A stretch of 64,000 bases of DNA from Marinomonas foliarum (GCF_003337275.1 NZ_QPJQ01000003.1:124001-188000), one strand, 5' to 3'. Positions 47,469 to 58,182 are shown, counted from the first letter of the stretch. Notes: generated from the sequence alone by a model not told the origin. Translations and numbers: made by a program.

Positions 47469-48329
47469 ATGGCCGCAGTATCTGCAGCATTGGTAAAAGA
47501 GCTACGTGATCGTACTGGCCTAGGCATGATGGAGTGTAAAAAAGCACTTGTCGCTGCTAACGCTGACATCGAAGTGGCTATCGAAGAGCTACGTAAATCA
47601 AGTGGTATGAAGGCAGCTAAAAAAGCAGGTCGTACTGCAGCTGAAGGTACAATCATTATACGTGTAGCTGATGATTCATCTTATGGCGTCTTGGTTGAAA
47701 TCAATTCTGAAACTGACTTTGCTTCTCGTGACGAAGGTTTCATTTCTTTCGCTAATAAAGTGGCTGATGTTGTTTTTGCAACAAAAGAAACTGACATGGC
47801 AAAAGTGATTTCAGGCGAAATGCTTGAAGCTCGTGAAGCTTTGGTTCAAAAAATTGGTGAAAACATTACACCTCGTCGTGCTGTTATCATTGAAGGTGGT
47901 TTGGTAGGTGGTTACCTTCACGGTAATGGTCAAATCGCTGTCTTGACTCAGTTAGAAGGCGGTGATGCGGAATTAGCTAAAGATGTGTCTATGCACGTTG
48001 CTGCTGTAGCTCCTCGCGTTGTTCGTGGTGAAGATATGCCTGCTGAAGCTCTTGAAAAAGAAGAAGAAATTGTTCGTGCACAGCCAGACATGGCTGGTAA
48101 ACCAGCAGAAATCGTTGATAAAATGATTGTTGGTCGTATGAAGAAATTCTTGGCTGAAAACAGCTTGACTGAACAGCCTTTTGTTAAGAATCCAGAAATA
48201 AAAGTTGGTCAGCTTGTTAAAGATGCTGGCGCAACAGTGACTTCTTTCATTCGCCTTGAAGTGGGTGAGGGTATTGAGGTTGCTGAAGTAGATTTTGCAG
48301 CAGAAGTAGCAGCACAACTTAAAGGTTAA
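47469..48329 (+). CDS. tsf: translation elongation factor Ts
   Basis: A 286-residue nucleotide-exchange factor for EF-Tu. The signature [23 protein letters not shown] starts near residue 9 and [11 protein letters not shown] near 80, both contacting EF-Tu. Length is close to the E. coli protein (283). AAAGAGG precedes ATG 47469. A strong terminator follows. Confidence 0.99.
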   Translation: MAAVSAALVKELRDRTGLGMMECKKALVAANADIEVAIEELRKSSGMKAAKKAGRTAAEGTIIIRVADDSSYGVLVEINSETDFASRDEGFISFANKVADVVFATKETDMAKVISGEMLEAREALVQKIGENITPRRAVIIEGGLVGGYLHGNGQIAVLTQLEGGDAELAKDVSMHVAAVAPRVVRGEDMPAEALEKEEEIVRAQPDMAGKPAEIVDKMIVGRMKKFLAENSLTEQPFVKNPEIKVGQLVKDAGATVTSFIRLEVGEGIEVAEVDFAAEVAAQLKG

Positions 48330-48350
48330 TTCCTAGTTGTAATGTCTTGC

Positions 48351-48382
48351 AAAAAAAAGGGGCAGCTTGACTGCCCCTTTTT
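48351..48382 (+). terminator. Rho-independent terminator after tsf
   Basis: Eight As, perfect stem GGGGCAG / CTGCCCC with a CTTGA loop, five Ts, about 20 bases after the tsf stop. Confidence 0.93.
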
Positions 48383-48458
48383 ATGAAAGACAACTGCATG
48401 AGTGTCGGCTACATTAGCCTCAATTACTCAAGATATGAAATCATTGCCGGAGGTTGAT

Positions 48459-49181
48459 ATGCCAAAAGAAAAGAGTCCAAAATACAAAAGAATTTTGCTT
48501 AAGTTGAGTGGCGAAGCCTTAATGGGCGATGAGTCCTTTGGTATTGACCCTAAAGTGTTAAATCGCATTGCGTTAGAAATAGGGCAATTGCGTGGCATTG
48601 GCGTTGAAGTAGGTATCGTTATTGGTGGCGGTAATTTATTCCGTGGTCAAGCCTTGAGCCAAGCTGGCATGGATCGTGTGACTGGCGACCATATGGGGAT
48701 GCTGGCGACGGTTATGAATGCATTGGCAATGCGAGATGCATTAGAGCGTGCCAATATTGCAACACGTGTAATGTCGGCTATTACTATGACAGGAATAGTT
48801 GAACCTTATGACAGACGTCGTGCTATGCGACTAATGAAAGAGGGGGATGTGCTTATTTTCTCTGCTGGTACAGGGAATCCTTTCTTTACAACAGACTCTG
48901 CTGCTTGTTTGCGTGGCATTGAGATTGATGCTGATGTTGTATTGAAAGCAACGAAAGTGGATGGTGTTTATTCTGCTGATCCAATGAAAGATCCTGCTGC
49001 TGTGAAATATGATACATTGGGTTACGATGAAGTGCTTGAAAAGCAACTAGGTGTTATGGACTTAACTGCCATTTGCTTGACTCGTGACCATGCTATGCCA
49101 ATACGCGTATTTAATATGAATAAGCCCGGAGCCTTGGTTAATATCATGGTTGGTGGCAGTGAAGGTACACTGATTAAGTGA
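48459..49181 (+). CDS. pyrH: UMP kinase
   Basis: A 240-residue bacterial UMP kinase of the amino-acid-kinase fold. It opens [16 protein letters not shown] and has [29 protein letters not shown] and the ATP-binding [11 protein letters not shown]. It converts UMP to UDP. I start at ATG 48459 because CCGGAGG lies six bases upstream; the in-frame ATG at 48402 would add 19 residues not usual for the family. frr follows after seven bases. Confidence 0.97.
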   Translation: MPKEKSPKYKRILLKLSGEALMGDESFGIDPKVLNRIALEIGQLRGIGVEVGIVIGGGNLFRGQALSQAGMDRVTGDHMGMLATVMNALAMRDALERANIATRVMSAITMTGIVEPYDRRRAMRLMKEGDVLIFSAGTGNPFFTTDSAACLRGIEIDADVVLKATKVDGVYSADPMKDPAAVKYDTLGYDEVLEKQLGVMDLTAICLTRDHAMPIRVFNMNKPGALVNIMVGGSEGTLIK

Positions 49182-49188
49182 GGAAATT

Positions 49189-49746
49189 ATGATTAACGAA
49201 ATTCTTAAAGACGCAGAAGACCGTATGGGTAAAGCAGTAGCTTCTGTTGAATCTGCGTTTAAAAAAATCCGTACAGGTCGTGCGCATCCAAGTATATTAG
49301 ATTCAGTTAAAGTAAATTATTACGGCTCTGAAACACCATTAAGCCAAGTGGCCAACATTACGGTTGAAGATGCGCGTACATTGGGTATATCTCCTTGGGA
49401 AAATAACCTAGTACCAGAGATTGAAAAAGCCATTATGAAATCTGACCTTGGCTTAAATCCAGCGACAAACGGCAACCTTATTCGAATTCCTATGCCTGCT
49501 TTGACTGAAGAAACGCGTAAGAATTATTTTAAACAAGCGAAAAATGAAGCAGAAAATGGTCGTATTTCCATTCGTAATATTCGCCGTGATGCTAACAGCA
49601 ATTTGAAAGACCTAGTGAAAGAAAAAGAGATTTCCGAAGACGATGATCGTCGTGGACAAGATCAAGTTCAAAAAATTACTGACAAGTATGTTGCTCTGGT
49701 TGAAGAGCGTCTTGCTGCAAAAGAAAAAGACTTGATGGAAATCTAA
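49189..49746 (+). CDS. frr: ribosome recycling factor
   Basis: A 185-residue protein, the standard RRF length. The triple-helix bundle begins LKDAEDRMGKAVASVESAFKKIRTGRAHP and the hinge follows at VNYYGSETPLSQVANI. The C-terminal DDRRGQDQVQKITDKYV is also conserved. With EF-G it splits post-termination ribosomes. It is followed by a terminator-like hairpin before uppS. Confidence 0.98.
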   Translation: MINEILKDAEDRMGKAVASVESAFKKIRTGRAHPSILDSVKVNYYGSETPLSQVANITVEDARTLGISPWENNLVPEIEKAIMKSDLGLNPATNGNLIRIPMPALTEETRKNYFKQAKNEAENGRISIRNIRRDANSNLKDLVKEKEISEDDDRRGQDQVQKITDKYVALVEERLAAKEKDLMEI

Positions 49747-49752
49747 CGGAAG

Positions 49753-49779
49753 AAGCGAGCTTTTGAGCTCGCTTTTTTT
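49753..49779 (+). terminator. Rho-independent terminator after frr
   Basis: Stem AAGCGAGC / GCTCGCTT with a short loop and seven Ts, seven bases after the frr stop and 18 before uppS. Confidence 0.88.
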
Positions 49780-49797
49780 GTTGACTAAGGTAATGCT

Positions 49798-50529
49798 ATG
49801 TCTGAAATAGATGGCGCTGATAGTGATTCAGTAGTCGTGCCTCATCATATTGCGATTATTATGGATGGCAATAATCGCTGGGCAAAGAAAAAACATCTTC
49901 CGAGCATTGCAGGTCATACTGCAGGCGCTTCCGCGGTTCGCCGTGTAGTCGAAGCCTCAGCTAGATCGGGTGTTAAAGTGCTAACGCTGTTTGCATTTTC
50001 AAGTGAGAATTGGAAGCGTCCAAAGATGGAAGTGGATGGTTTGATGAAGTTGTTTATGCGTTCTTTGAAAAAAGAGCTGAAGCGACTTAATGAACATAAA
50101 ATCCGGCTTCGAGTAATTGGGGACTTGTCTGGCTTTAGCAAAGGTCTTCGAGAGCAGATTGAAAGTACGGAAGACGCTACAAAAGACAATAATCAGATGA
50201 CGTTGGTTATTGCTGCTAATTATGGTGGTCGTTGGGATATTGCTGAAGCGGCTAAAAAAGTTGCTGAGCGAGTTGCTGCTGGTGAATTGTTGGCAGAAGA
50301 AGTTAATGAATCTTCTCTGGCGGAGCACATGCAATTGGCTGATTTACCCTCTCCGGATTTGTTGATTCGTACTTCAGGAGAAGAGCGGATTAGTAACTTC
50401 ATGCTTTGGCAAACAGCGTATTCTGAGTTTGTCTTCCTTCCGGTATTGTGGCCGGATTTTGATCAACAACATTTTGATGAGGCAATTCAAACTTATCAAA
50501 ACCGTCAACGTCGTTATGGTGGTCGATAA
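49798..50529 (+). CDS. uppS: undecaprenyl diphosphate synthase
   Basis: A 243-residue cis-prenyltransferase making C55-PP for envelope polymers. Catalytic Asp lies in AIIMDGNNRWAKKK near residue 21; FAFSSENWKRP near 62 and the C-terminal PDLLIRTSGEERISNFMLWQ contain further active-site residues. UppP elsewhere in the window recycles its product after use. cdsA follows after two bases. Confidence 0.98.
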   Translation: MSEIDGADSDSVVVPHHIAIIMDGNNRWAKKKHLPSIAGHTAGASAVRRVVEASARSGVKVLTLFAFSSENWKRPKMEVDGLMKLFMRSLKKELKRLNEHKIRLRVIGDLSGFSKGLREQIESTEDATKDNNQMTLVIAANYGGRWDIAEAAKKVAERVAAGELLAEEVNESSLAEHMQLADLPSPDLLIRTSGEERISNFMLWQTAYSEFVFLPVLWPDFDQQHFDEAIQTYQNRQRRYGGR

Positions 50530-50531
50530 CC

Positions 50532-51335
50532 ATGTTACTCCCCCGAATTCTTAGTGCCATTGTTATGGCTGTTCTATTTATCTGCGCCGTTTTTGTTTTG
50601 GATGTTTCTAGCTTTGTTTTCGCAATGGCGGTAGTTGTTGTGTTGGCTGGTTGGGAGTGGGCTAGACTGTCAGGTGTACGAAGTCAATTAGGGCGTTTTG
50701 CCTTCGCAGTGATGATAGCCGCGATATGTGTCGTTGTTTTTAATAGAGATTGGCAGGATGCCGCACTTTCTGTGAGCCCAATTTTATGGGGCCTTGCTTT
50801 GTTTTGGGTGATTCGGTACCCGTCCCTTTTAGTGTGGAAGTTTAAACTAAGCCGCTTAGTATTTGGTGCTTTTGTGTTAGTGACGACTTGGTCTGCTTTG
50901 GCTGTATTGAGACAGTCTGCTGAGTTTGTTGTTTGGGTGTTGCTTCTTATGGGATTGATTTGGGGGGCTGATACGGGGGCCTATTTTGCCGGACGTGCTT
51001 TTGGTAAAAGGAAGCTGGCACGCTTTGTTAGTCCAGGTAAATCATGGGAAGGTGTAATTGGTGGTTTGCTGCTCACTCAAGTTGGTTTGGCTGTTTTTGC
51101 CGGATTAAGTGATTTCTCGTTTAATTATTGGTTGGTATTGGCTGTAATTGGCTTTGTTACGTCGTTTGTCTCTGTGTTGGGAGATTTGACTGAAAGTCTA
51201 TTTAAGCGTCATGAGGAACTGAAAGATTCAAGTCATTTAATCCCCGGCCATGGTGGCGTTATGGATCGTGTGGATAGTCTAACAGCCGCCGCTCCTATTT
51301 ATGTGTTGTTGCTTAGTTTGGTGGGATGGCTTTGA
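50532..51335 (+). CDS. cdsA: phosphatidate cytidylyltransferase
   Basis: A 267-residue inner-membrane enzyme making CDP-diacylglycerol for phospholipids. About seven or eight membrane helices are visible. The C-terminal signature lies in two parts, GKRKLARFVSPGKSWEG and SLFKRHEELKDSSHLIPGHGGVMDRVDS, the latter holding metal-binding acidic residues. The stop overlaps the start of dxr. Confidence 0.97.
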   Translation: MLLPRILSAIVMAVLFICAVFVLDVSSFVFAMAVVVVLAGWEWARLSGVRSQLGRFAFAVMIAAICVVVFNRDWQDAALSVSPILWGLALFWVIRYPSLLVWKFKLSRLVFGAFVLVTTWSALAVLRQSAEFVVWVLLLMGLIWGADTGAYFAGRAFGKRKLARFVSPGKSWEGVIGGLLLTQVGLAVFAGLSDFSFNYWLVLAVIGFVTSFVSVLGDLTESLFKRHEELKDSSHLIPGHGGVMDRVDSLTAAAPIYVLLLSLVGWL

Positions 51336-52510
51336 TGCAAGGCATTTGTCTTTTGGGGGCGACAGGATCTATTGGTCAAAGTACCTTAGATATTATTGCT
51401 CAACACCCAGAGAAATTTTCTTTGGTAAGTGCGTCCGCTAATGAAAGTGTGGATAAAATGGCGGATATATGTCGTCGTTTTAATCCGCAGCGTGTTGTTA
51501 TGGGGTCGCAAAAGGCGCGGGATGAATTGGCGAGAAAGTGCCAAGATTTGACTGTGTCTTTTGAGTGGGGAGAAGAAGCTTTGGATAGTATTGCTGCTGA
51601 TTCTTCTGTCGATCAGGTAATGGCTGCCATTATGGGGTTTGCTGGATTGAGGCCTACATTGGCTGGTATTCGCGCTGGTAAGCGAACTTTGCTTGCTAAC
51701 AAAGAGTCCTTGGTGACAGCCGGAAAGCTTTTTATGGATGAGGTGGCTCGTAATAACGTTGTTTTGTTGCCAATAGACAGTGAGCATAATGCTATTTATC
51801 AGAGTTTGCCTCAGACGGCCAATGGTGCACATAAAATAGATGTCGCAAATATTATTTTAACGGCCTCTGGTGGACCATTCAGATCTTGGTCTATTGAAGA
51901 TATGGCGAGCGTTACACCAGAGCAAGCCTGTAAACATCCGAACTGGTCAATGGGGCAGAAAATATCCATCGACTCTGCAACGCTAATGAATAAAGGGTTA
52001 GAGCTCATAGAAGCGTGTTGGTTATTTGATGTGACACCAAACGAGGTGGAGGTCGTTGTTCACCCAGAAAGTATTGTGCATTCTATGGTGTCTTATATTG
52101 ATGGGTCTGTTATCGCACAGATGGGAAACCCTGATATGAAAATTCCTATCGCTTATGGCATGAGTTGGCCACAACGTATTGAAACGAATGTGTCTCCTTT
52201 GAGCTTGGTGGGCGTGGGTCGTTTAAATTTTGAGTCTCCAGATTTAGAGCGTTTTCCTAATCTAAAATTGGCTGCAGATGCTTGGTTTATGGAAGGCACG
52301 GCGATGGCGGTATTGAATGCGGCGAACGAAGTGGCTGTTTCGGCTTTTTTAAACCGTAAAATTAGCTTTCTTGATATCGCTCGTTTGAATGAAAGGGTGC
52401 TAATGTCTGCTGATATCCATGCTGTTAATACGATAGATGATGTTTTTGAGGCGGATCTTTACTCTCGTCGTCTGGCATTGGACCTAATTTCTGGCGGTAG
52501 TTTTTCATGA
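51335..52510 (+). CDS. dxr: 1-deoxy-D-xylulose-5-phosphate reductoisomerase
   Basis: A 391-residue NADPH enzyme, first committed step of the MEP isoprenoid pathway that supplies UppS. The NADPH site is LLGATGSIGQSTLDI, the linker ANKESLVTAG, and the metal/substrate region DSEHNAIYQ followed by SIDSATLMNKGLELIEA. I use ATG 51335, which shares its A with the cdsA TGA; an in-frame ATG at 51326 adds three residues. The 3' end overlaps rseP by four bases. Confidence 0.96.
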   Translation: MQGICLLGATGSIGQSTLDIIAQHPEKFSLVSASANESVDKMADICRRFNPQRVVMGSQKARDELARKCQDLTVSFEWGEEALDSIAADSSVDQVMAAIMGFAGLRPTLAGIRAGKRTLLANKESLVTAGKLFMDEVARNNVVLLPIDSEHNAIYQSLPQTANGAHKIDVANIILTASGGPFRSWSIEDMASVTPEQACKHPNWSMGQKISIDSATLMNKGLELIEACWLFDVTPNEVEVVVHPESIVHSMVSYIDGSVIAQMGNPDMKIPIAYGMSWPQRIETNVSPLSLVGVGRLNFESPDLERFPNLKLAADAWFMEGTAMAVLNAANEVAVSAFLNRKISFLDIARLNERVLMSADIHAVNTIDDVFEADLYSRRLALDLISGGSFS

Positions 52511-53853
52511 TATTGAATATTCTTTCTATTGTTGTTTCCCTTGGCCTTCTCATAACATTTCATGAGTTTGGGCATTACTTTGTTGCGCGCCGTTGCGGTG
52601 TGAAGGTACTGCGTTTTTCAGTCGGTTTTGGTAAGCCTATTTACCGTTATGTTGGTAAGACTGGTACCGAGTTTACTTTGGCGATGATTCCGCTTGGTGG
52701 TTATGTTCGCATGCTTGATGAGCGTGAAGGGGATGTTCCTGAGTCGTTGAAGAATCAAACATTCAATTGTAAGACTGTGTGGCAGCGCATTGCGATTGTT
52801 GCTGCAGGTCCAGTTGCTAATTTTATATTAGCGATTGCTATTTACGCCCTTGTTGCTTTGCTTGGTGTGCAGTCTATTGCTCCGAAAGTAGGTGATGTTG
52901 ATCAGCAATCTCCCGCTTCTCAAACTCAAATTCAGTCTGGTGACGAGCTTATTTCTCTTGCCGGTGACTCTGTTACCTCATGGGATGATGTAAATTTAGT
53001 GTTAGCAGGCTTGATCGGTAAAACAGGAACCATTATCGTTCGTTATCAATCAGAGGGTGGCGGTTCTTTACATGAAGAAACGATAGATTTAAATCGCTGG
53101 TTGGTTGGTGATGAGCCAAATAATTTGATCAGAGCGTTTGGGTTTCAACCATGGCAACCCACTGTCATTCCTATTATTGCTCAGGTCGTTGATGATGGTG
53201 CTGGCTTTACAGCGGGATTTGAGCCTGGTGATGAAATTTTATCGATTGATGGCCAGTCAGTTGTGAGTTGGCAGCAGGTTGTTGCATCGGTACAAAGTAG
53301 CCCTAATCAAGCGCTGAGTATGAAAGTTCAGCGTAAACAAGATGTCATCAATTTGACATTGTTGCCAAAGTACATGGAAAGGGACGGCAAAGTGATAGGC
53401 TATGCTGGACTGGCCGTTGTTCCGCCTGTATGGGATGAAAGCCTTATTAGGGAGCGACGGTATGGTGTATTTGAGGCTTTATCTTATGGTGTTGAACAAA
53501 CCCATAAAATGGTATCTTTGACCGTTTCCTCTATTGGGAAAATGTTACAAGGGTTGATTTCAGTGGATAATTTATCCGGGCCGATAACGATTGCTAAAGT
53601 AGCAAGCGCGTCGGCGGATTCCGGAGTGCAATCTTTTTTGAAATTTATGGCGTACCTCAGTGTGAGTTTGGGGGTGCTTAATTTATTGCCTATTCCGATG
53701 TTAGATGGTGGGCATTTGGTCTTTTTTGGCATTGAAGCGATTCGACGTAAGCCTGTATCTGAACGAGTTCAGGGATTGGCTTATCGCGTTGGCGCTTCGC
53801 TTTTATTTGCTTTAATGGCTGTTGCCATTTTTAATGATATTGCCCGCTTGTAG
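52507..53853 (+). CDS. rseP: regulated intramembrane zinc protease RseP
   Basis: A 448-residue site-2 protease. The zinc motif is HEFGH at residues 19-23 in the first membrane helix; two PDZ domains lie in the periplasm (about 115-300), and the last helices carry NLLPIPMLDGGHL with the third ligand. It cuts RseA after DegS and frees sigma-E when outer-membrane assembly fails, so its place next to bamA and skp fits. bamA follows after ten bases. Confidence 0.96.
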   Translation: MILNILSIVVSLGLLITFHEFGHYFVARRCGVKVLRFSVGFGKPIYRYVGKTGTEFTLAMIPLGGYVRMLDEREGDVPESLKNQTFNCKTVWQRIAIVAAGPVANFILAIAIYALVALLGVQSIAPKVGDVDQQSPASQTQIQSGDELISLAGDSVTSWDDVNLVLAGLIGKTGTIIVRYQSEGGGSLHEETIDLNRWLVGDEPNNLIRAFGFQPWQPTVIPIIAQVVDDGAGFTAGFEPGDEILSIDGQSVVSWQQVVASVQSSPNQALSMKVQRKQDVINLTLLPKYMERDGKVIGYAGLAVVPPVWDESLIRERRYGVFEALSYGVEQTHKMVSLTVSSIGKMLQGLISVDNLSGPITIAKVASASADSGVQSFLKFMAYLSVSLGVLNLLPIPMLDGGHLVFFGIEAIRRKPVSERVQGLAYRVGASLLFALMAVAIFNDIARL

Positions 53854-53863
53854 AGAGGTATAT

Positions 53864-56179
53864 GTGAAAGTCGTTTCAGCTGTATTGTTGGCTTTAATAA
53901 GCGTGCAGAGTTTTGCAAAAACGGTAGAAGATGTTCGTATTGATGGGTTGGTTCAAATGCCCTCAGCAAGAGCCTTTGATGTTATTGGATTTAGTGAAAC
54001 AGAGTCCTATGACTCTGCTAAAGTTTATCAAGCAATTACTGCTCTTTTTAACACGGGTTACTTTAGTGATATTGATGTTTATGAAGACAGTAATGTGTTG
54101 GTGTTTGATGTTGAAGAGCGTCCTTCAATAGGTAATTTAACCATTGAAGGAAACGAGCTAGTCAAGACAGAAGACTTGGAAAGAGGTCTTAAGTTATCCG
54201 GTTTAGAAATCGGTGAAATTTATAAACCAGAAACACTTAATCAAATTGTTCAAGAACTGCAACGTCAGTATTACGCACTGGGCCGCTATAGCGCCAAAGT
54301 GGATATCAAGGTTGATGAAATGCCTCGTAACCGTACGGGAATTGTGATCAATATTGATGAAGGTGATACAGCCAAGATTGTCCATATTAATATCGTCGGG
54401 AATAAAGCGTTTGATCAGGAAACACTAACAAACGACTTTGAATCTAGTGAAACGGGGTCTTGGAATCCTTTCAGTTCCGCTGATGAATACGCAAAAGCGA
54501 AAATTGAAGGTGATATTAATACTCTTAAAAGCTTTTACTTAGATAAAGGTTATTTGGATTTTAATGTTGTTTCTAGCCAAGTCAGTCTATCTGCTGATAA
54601 GCGCGATGTTTATATCGTTATTAATGTTGATGAGGGTGAACCGTACACTATAAACAAGGTTTCGTTAAGTGGCAGCTTACCTATTTCAGAAGATCGAGTT
54701 TGGTCAAAAATCACTCAAAAAACAGGCGACGTGTTTTCACGTAGCGAGGTTACTTCGATAATTGAAGGAATTTCCACAGAGCTTGGGGATCATGGTTATT
54801 TATTTACCAATGTGAATGTTATTCCTGAAAAATTTGATGATCATACGGTAAATTTGAGTTACCAAATTGCACCAGGGCCAAAAGTGTACGTTCGTCGAAT
54901 TACCTTTAGTGGCAACAGTGAAACACAAGATGAAGTATTGCGTCGTGAAATGACACAATTTGAAGGTGCGCTTGCTACTCATTCAAAAATACAATCCTCT
55001 AAACGCCGTATTGAACGTCTAGGTTTTTTTAGTAGTGTTGATTTAAGGACTCGCCCTGTTGCGGGTACTTCGGATCAAGTTGATCTGGATGTGGTTGTAC
55101 AAGAGCAGGCTTCAGGAAGTATTCAAGCAAGCATCGGCTACTCTCAAGAAGATGGTACGGTACTTGGTTTTGGTATTTCTAAACGTAACTTTTTAGGTAC
55201 AGGTAATAAGCTATCTTTTAACGCGCAACGTACCAATCAAACACAAGATTATTCGATTAGTTATGATAACCCGTACTTTACTGTAGATGGCGTGAGTCGT
55301 GGTTTCCAAGTTTTCTATAAAACCAGTGATCATGCCGATGATGATGTGGAAGATTACGACTTAGACGAAATTGGTGTAGGTGTTAACTATGGCTACCCTA
55401 TTTCGGATACCCAGCGTTTATCCTTTGGTATGACGGTAAAAGAAAGTACGGTGAAATTGGGTTATGACCCATCCAATGAAACAAAAGACTATGTCGATAC
55501 TCACGGTGATAACTACGATGATGTTATTGCAAGCTTAACTTGGAGTGACAGTGATTTAGTGGGTGGGGTATTGCCCACGGATGGTTATTCAACGAGAGCC
55601 ACATTAGAGGTATCGCTTCCTGTAGGTGACCAACAATATACTAAGTTAGGATTAACTTCGCAGCGTTACTGGAACCTAACAGACTCTAGTTTGTGGTTGT
55701 TCCGTCTAAAAGGCCGTCTCGGATATGGCAAAGGATATGGCGATACAGACACGCTTCCTTTCTTTGAAAACTATTTTGCTGGTGGGTCATACTCTGTAAG
55801 AGGGTATGGATCTTCATCGTTAGGGCCTAAAAACTCTTATGATGCTGGGTCCACTAATAGTAGTTCCGCACTAGGTGGTAACATCTTAATGACAGGGACA
55901 GCGGAGCTGATTTTCCCATTACCAATGGTTGAGGATCACAAATCTGTAAGGACGGCTTTATTTTTGGATGGTGGTAACGTATTTACTGATACGTGCCTTG
56001 CTGGTAATGCTGAATGTAATGAAGGTATTGATCCTGCAGAATTACGTTACAGTGTTGGATTTAGCTGGACGTGGATTACACCAATAGCGCCTCTATCATT
56101 TAACTTTGCGCGACCTTTGAATTCAAAGAGTGGCGACAAAACAGATTTTTTCCAATTCCAATTGGGAACCACTTTTTAA
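53864..56179 (+). CDS. bamA: outer-membrane assembly factor BamA
   Basis: A 771-residue Omp85 protein. The signal peptide ends at SFA (about residue 18), five POTRA domains follow to about 410, and the C-terminal barrel runs to FQLGTTF with a terminal Phe. The lid/loop-6 motif appears as VRGYGSSSLGP. It is the core of the BAM complex that folds beta-barrels such as OmpW. Translation starts at GTG 53864 with GAGAGG upstream; longer frames into rseP are not needed. skp follows after 30 bases. Confidence 0.97.
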   Translation: MKVVSAVLLALISVQSFAKTVEDVRIDGLVQMPSARAFDVIGFSETESYDSAKVYQAITALFNTGYFSDIDVYEDSNVLVFDVEERPSIGNLTIEGNELVKTEDLERGLKLSGLEIGEIYKPETLNQIVQELQRQYYALGRYSAKVDIKVDEMPRNRTGIVINIDEGDTAKIVHINIVGNKAFDQETLTNDFESSETGSWNPFSSADEYAKAKIEGDINTLKSFYLDKGYLDFNVVSSQVSLSADKRDVYIVINVDEGEPYTINKVSLSGSLPISEDRVWSKITQKTGDVFSRSEVTSIIEGISTELGDHGYLFTNVNVIPEKFDDHTVNLSYQIAPGPKVYVRRITFSGNSETQDEVLRREMTQFEGALATHSKIQSSKRRIERLGFFSSVDLRTRPVAGTSDQVDLDVVVQEQASGSIQASIGYSQEDGTVLGFGISKRNFLGTGNKLSFNAQRTNQTQDYSISYDNPYFTVDGVSRGFQVFYKTSDHADDDVEDYDLDEIGVGVNYGYPISDTQRLSFGMTVKESTVKLGYDPSNETKDYVDTHGDNYDDVIASLTWSDSDLVGGVLPTDGYSTRATLEVSLPVGDQQYTKLGLTSQRYWNLTDSSLWLFRLKGRLGYGKGYGDTDTLPFFENYFAGGSYSVRGYGSSSLGPKNSYDAGSTNSSSALGGNILMTGTAELIFPLPMVEDHKSVRTALFLDGGNVFTDTCLAGNAECNEGIDPAELRYSVGFSWTWITPIAPLSFNFARPLNSKSGDKTDFFQFQLGTTF

Positions 56180-56209
56180 TTTAGAACGTATTATTTAATA
56201 GGATTTAAA

Positions 56210-56704
56210 ATGAAAAAGCTCATAACTGTAATTTTTACTCTATGCTTTATGACTAGTGTACAGGCGACAGAAGTGGCTGTGTTAGACTTTAGGGCGGCAC
56301 TTTTACAAAGTAATATCGGGCAAGAGGCGGCAAAAGAGCCTAAGCAAAAAGTTGCCGCTATGGATGCGCGCCTGAAGAGCGAACAAGAAAGTCTTGAGGC
56401 TGATGCAAATAATCTAAAACGTGATGAATTGACCTTGTCTGAGGAAGAATTTAAAAAGCGTCGAGCTCAGTTAGCAGAGAATCAGAATAAAATTCGCAAT
56501 ATGGCTGCGAATATGCAGCGTCAAGCGAAAGAGTTAGAGCAACAGCTTATTCAATCTTTGACTCCAAAAGGTGAGGCTGCACTGAAGTTGTTAATTGAAG
56601 AGCGTAAATTAGATTTGGTGTTAAATAGACAGTTAAGTTTGTATGCAAGTGGTGCATCGGATATCACTGATGAACTTGTAGAGAGAATTAATAAGGATAA
56701 TTAA
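56210..56704 (+). CDS. skp: periplasmic chaperone Skp/OmpH
   Basis: A 164-residue periplasmic chaperone that holds unfolded outer-membrane proteins. The signal peptide ends near VQA (20). The mature part is a long alpha-helical hairpin with heptads and many charged residues (EQESLEADANNLKRDE...), as expected for the tentacles. It follows bamA and precedes lpxD by three bases, the conserved bamA-skp-lpxD order. Confidence 0.93.
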   Translation: MKKLITVIFTLCFMTSVQATEVAVLDFRAALLQSNIGQEAAKEPKQKVAAMDARLKSEQESLEADANNLKRDELTLSEEEFKKRRAQLAENQNKIRNMAANMQRQAKELEQQLIQSLTPKGEAALKLLIEERKLDLVLNRQLSLYASGASDITDELVERINKDN

Positions 56705-56707
56705 TAT

Positions 56708-57748
56708 ATGAGCCATACGCTAGGGCAATTGGCTGCCAATGTGCAAGGTGTAGTGAAGGGTGATCCTAATCTTATTATTAAAAAGTTAGGGACGCTGCAA
56801 AACGCTTCACCAGAAGAATTAAGCTTTTTGGCAAACCCCAGGTACCAAAGTCAGCTTGAAACGACTTGTGCTGGAGCGGTTCTTGTTAAAACTGAGGAGC
56901 TTGCTCAGCTGGTTGAAAATGCCATAGTGGTTTCTAATCCATACCTAGCGTTTGCTCAATTATCTAATTTATTTGTTCCAGTAACTCAAACATGGTCTGG
57001 AGTTCACCCTAGCGCGGTTGTGTCATCGACAGCGAAATTAGCTAGCAATGTCGTTGTGGGTCCTAACGCAGTCATAGATGATGACGTTATTATTGCCCAA
57101 GGATGCATTATTGGTGCTGGGTGTGTTCTTGGTCGTGGTGTTCGCTTAGGTGAGAATAGTAAGCTGTATCCGAATGTTACTCTTTATCATGATGTGGTGC
57201 TGGGGGCTTCTTGTATTATCCATAGTGCGGCAGTTATAGGCGCTGATGGCTTTGGTTTTGCACCGCATGAGGGACGCTGGGAAAAAATACATCAACTCGG
57301 ATCTGTGGTGCTTGGCGACGCTGTTGAGATAGGTGCCAGTACAACAATTGATCGTGGCGCGATAGAAAATACTCGAATAGGCAATGGCGTTAAAATTGAT
57401 AATCAAGTTCAAATTGCTCATAACGTCATAATTGGCGATAATACAGCGATTGCAGCTAATACAGCGATTGCAGGTAGTACAAAAATTGGCTCCTGCTGTA
57501 CGATTTCAGGTGGCGTTGGTATAGCTGGTCATTTGACCATTATTGATCATGTGCATATTACTGGTATGACTATGATTAGTAATTCTATTTCTGAGAGTGG
57601 CTCTTACTCATCTGGAATGGGCATGGAACCAACAAATAAATGGCGTCGAACTGTTGCTAGAGTCAGAAGAATTGATGACATGGCAAAGCAGTTTTCACAG
57701 TTGAAAAAACAGGTTAATAAGTTTTTAGAGAAGGTTGATAATAAATGA
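56708..57748 (+). CDS. lpxD: UDP-3-O-acylglucosamine N-acyltransferase
   Basis: A 346-residue acyltransferase adding the second 3-hydroxyacyl chain in lipid A synthesis. An N-terminal uridine-binding domain is followed by a left-handed beta-helix of hexapeptide repeats from about residue 98 to 310. Catalytic His lies in the [21 protein letters not shown] segment near 240, with the conserved GADGFGFAP before it. The stop overlaps fabZ by four bases. Confidence 0.97.
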   Translation: MSHTLGQLAANVQGVVKGDPNLIIKKLGTLQNASPEELSFLANPRYQSQLETTCAGAVLVKTEELAQLVENAIVVSNPYLAFAQLSNLFVPVTQTWSGVHPSAVVSSTAKLASNVVVGPNAVIDDDVIIAQGCIIGAGCVLGRGVRLGENSKLYPNVTLYHDVVLGASCIIHSAAVIGADGFGFAPHEGRWEKIHQLGSVVLGDAVEIGASTTIDRGAIENTRIGNGVKIDNQVQIAHNVIIGDNTAIAANTAIAGSTKIGSCCTISGGVGIAGHLTIIDHVHITGMTMISNSISESGSYSSGMGMEPTNKWRRTVARVRRIDDMAKQFSQLKKQVNKFLEKVDNK

Positions 57749-58182
57749 TGGACGTAAATGAAATCCGCCAATACCTACCACATAGGTATCCGTTTTTATT
57801 GGTGGATCGTGTTGTAGAACTGAATTTAAATGAGTCCATTATTGCTTATAAAAATGTCACCATTAATGAGCCGTTTTTTAATGGGCACTTTCCAAATCAC
57901 CCAGTTATGCCTGGTGTGTTGATTATTGAAGCAATGGCTCAAGCGGCAGGTATTCTTGGTTTTAAAACCATGGATAAAAAGCCAGAAGATGGATCTATTT
58001 ATTACTTTGTTGGTTCTGACAAAGCACGTTTTAAACGTCCAGTTGTGCCTGGCGATCGTTTACAACTTGAAGCTAAAATCGTGACCGAAAAGCGTGGAAT
58101 TTGGAAATTTGAATGCAGAGCAACAGTTGACGGTGAGTTAGCGTGTTCTGCTTCTATTCTGTGTGCAGACAGGAAGATATAG
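57745..58182 (+). CDS. fabZ: 3-hydroxyacyl-ACP dehydratase FabZ
   Basis: A 145-residue hot-dog-fold enzyme of fatty-acid synthesis. Catalytic residues are H in [14 protein letters not shown] near residue 52 and E in [12 protein letters not shown] near 66. It competes with LpxA for 3-hydroxyacyl-ACP, which explains its fixed place in the lpx cluster. It overlaps lpxD by four bases and lpxA by one. Confidence 0.98.
   Translation: MMDVNEIRQYLPHRYPFLLVDRVVELNLNESIIAYKNVTINEPFFNGHFPNHPVMPGVLIIEAMAQAAGILGFKTMDKKPEDGSIYYFVGSDKARFKRPVVPGDRLQLEAKIVTEKRGIWKFECRATVDGELACSASILCADRKI

Noticed and set aside
51386-51832. Long open frame on the minus strand inside dxr
   Set aside because: It lies wholly inside a well-conserved gene, has no ribosome-binding site and no recognisable protein features, so it is a shadow.
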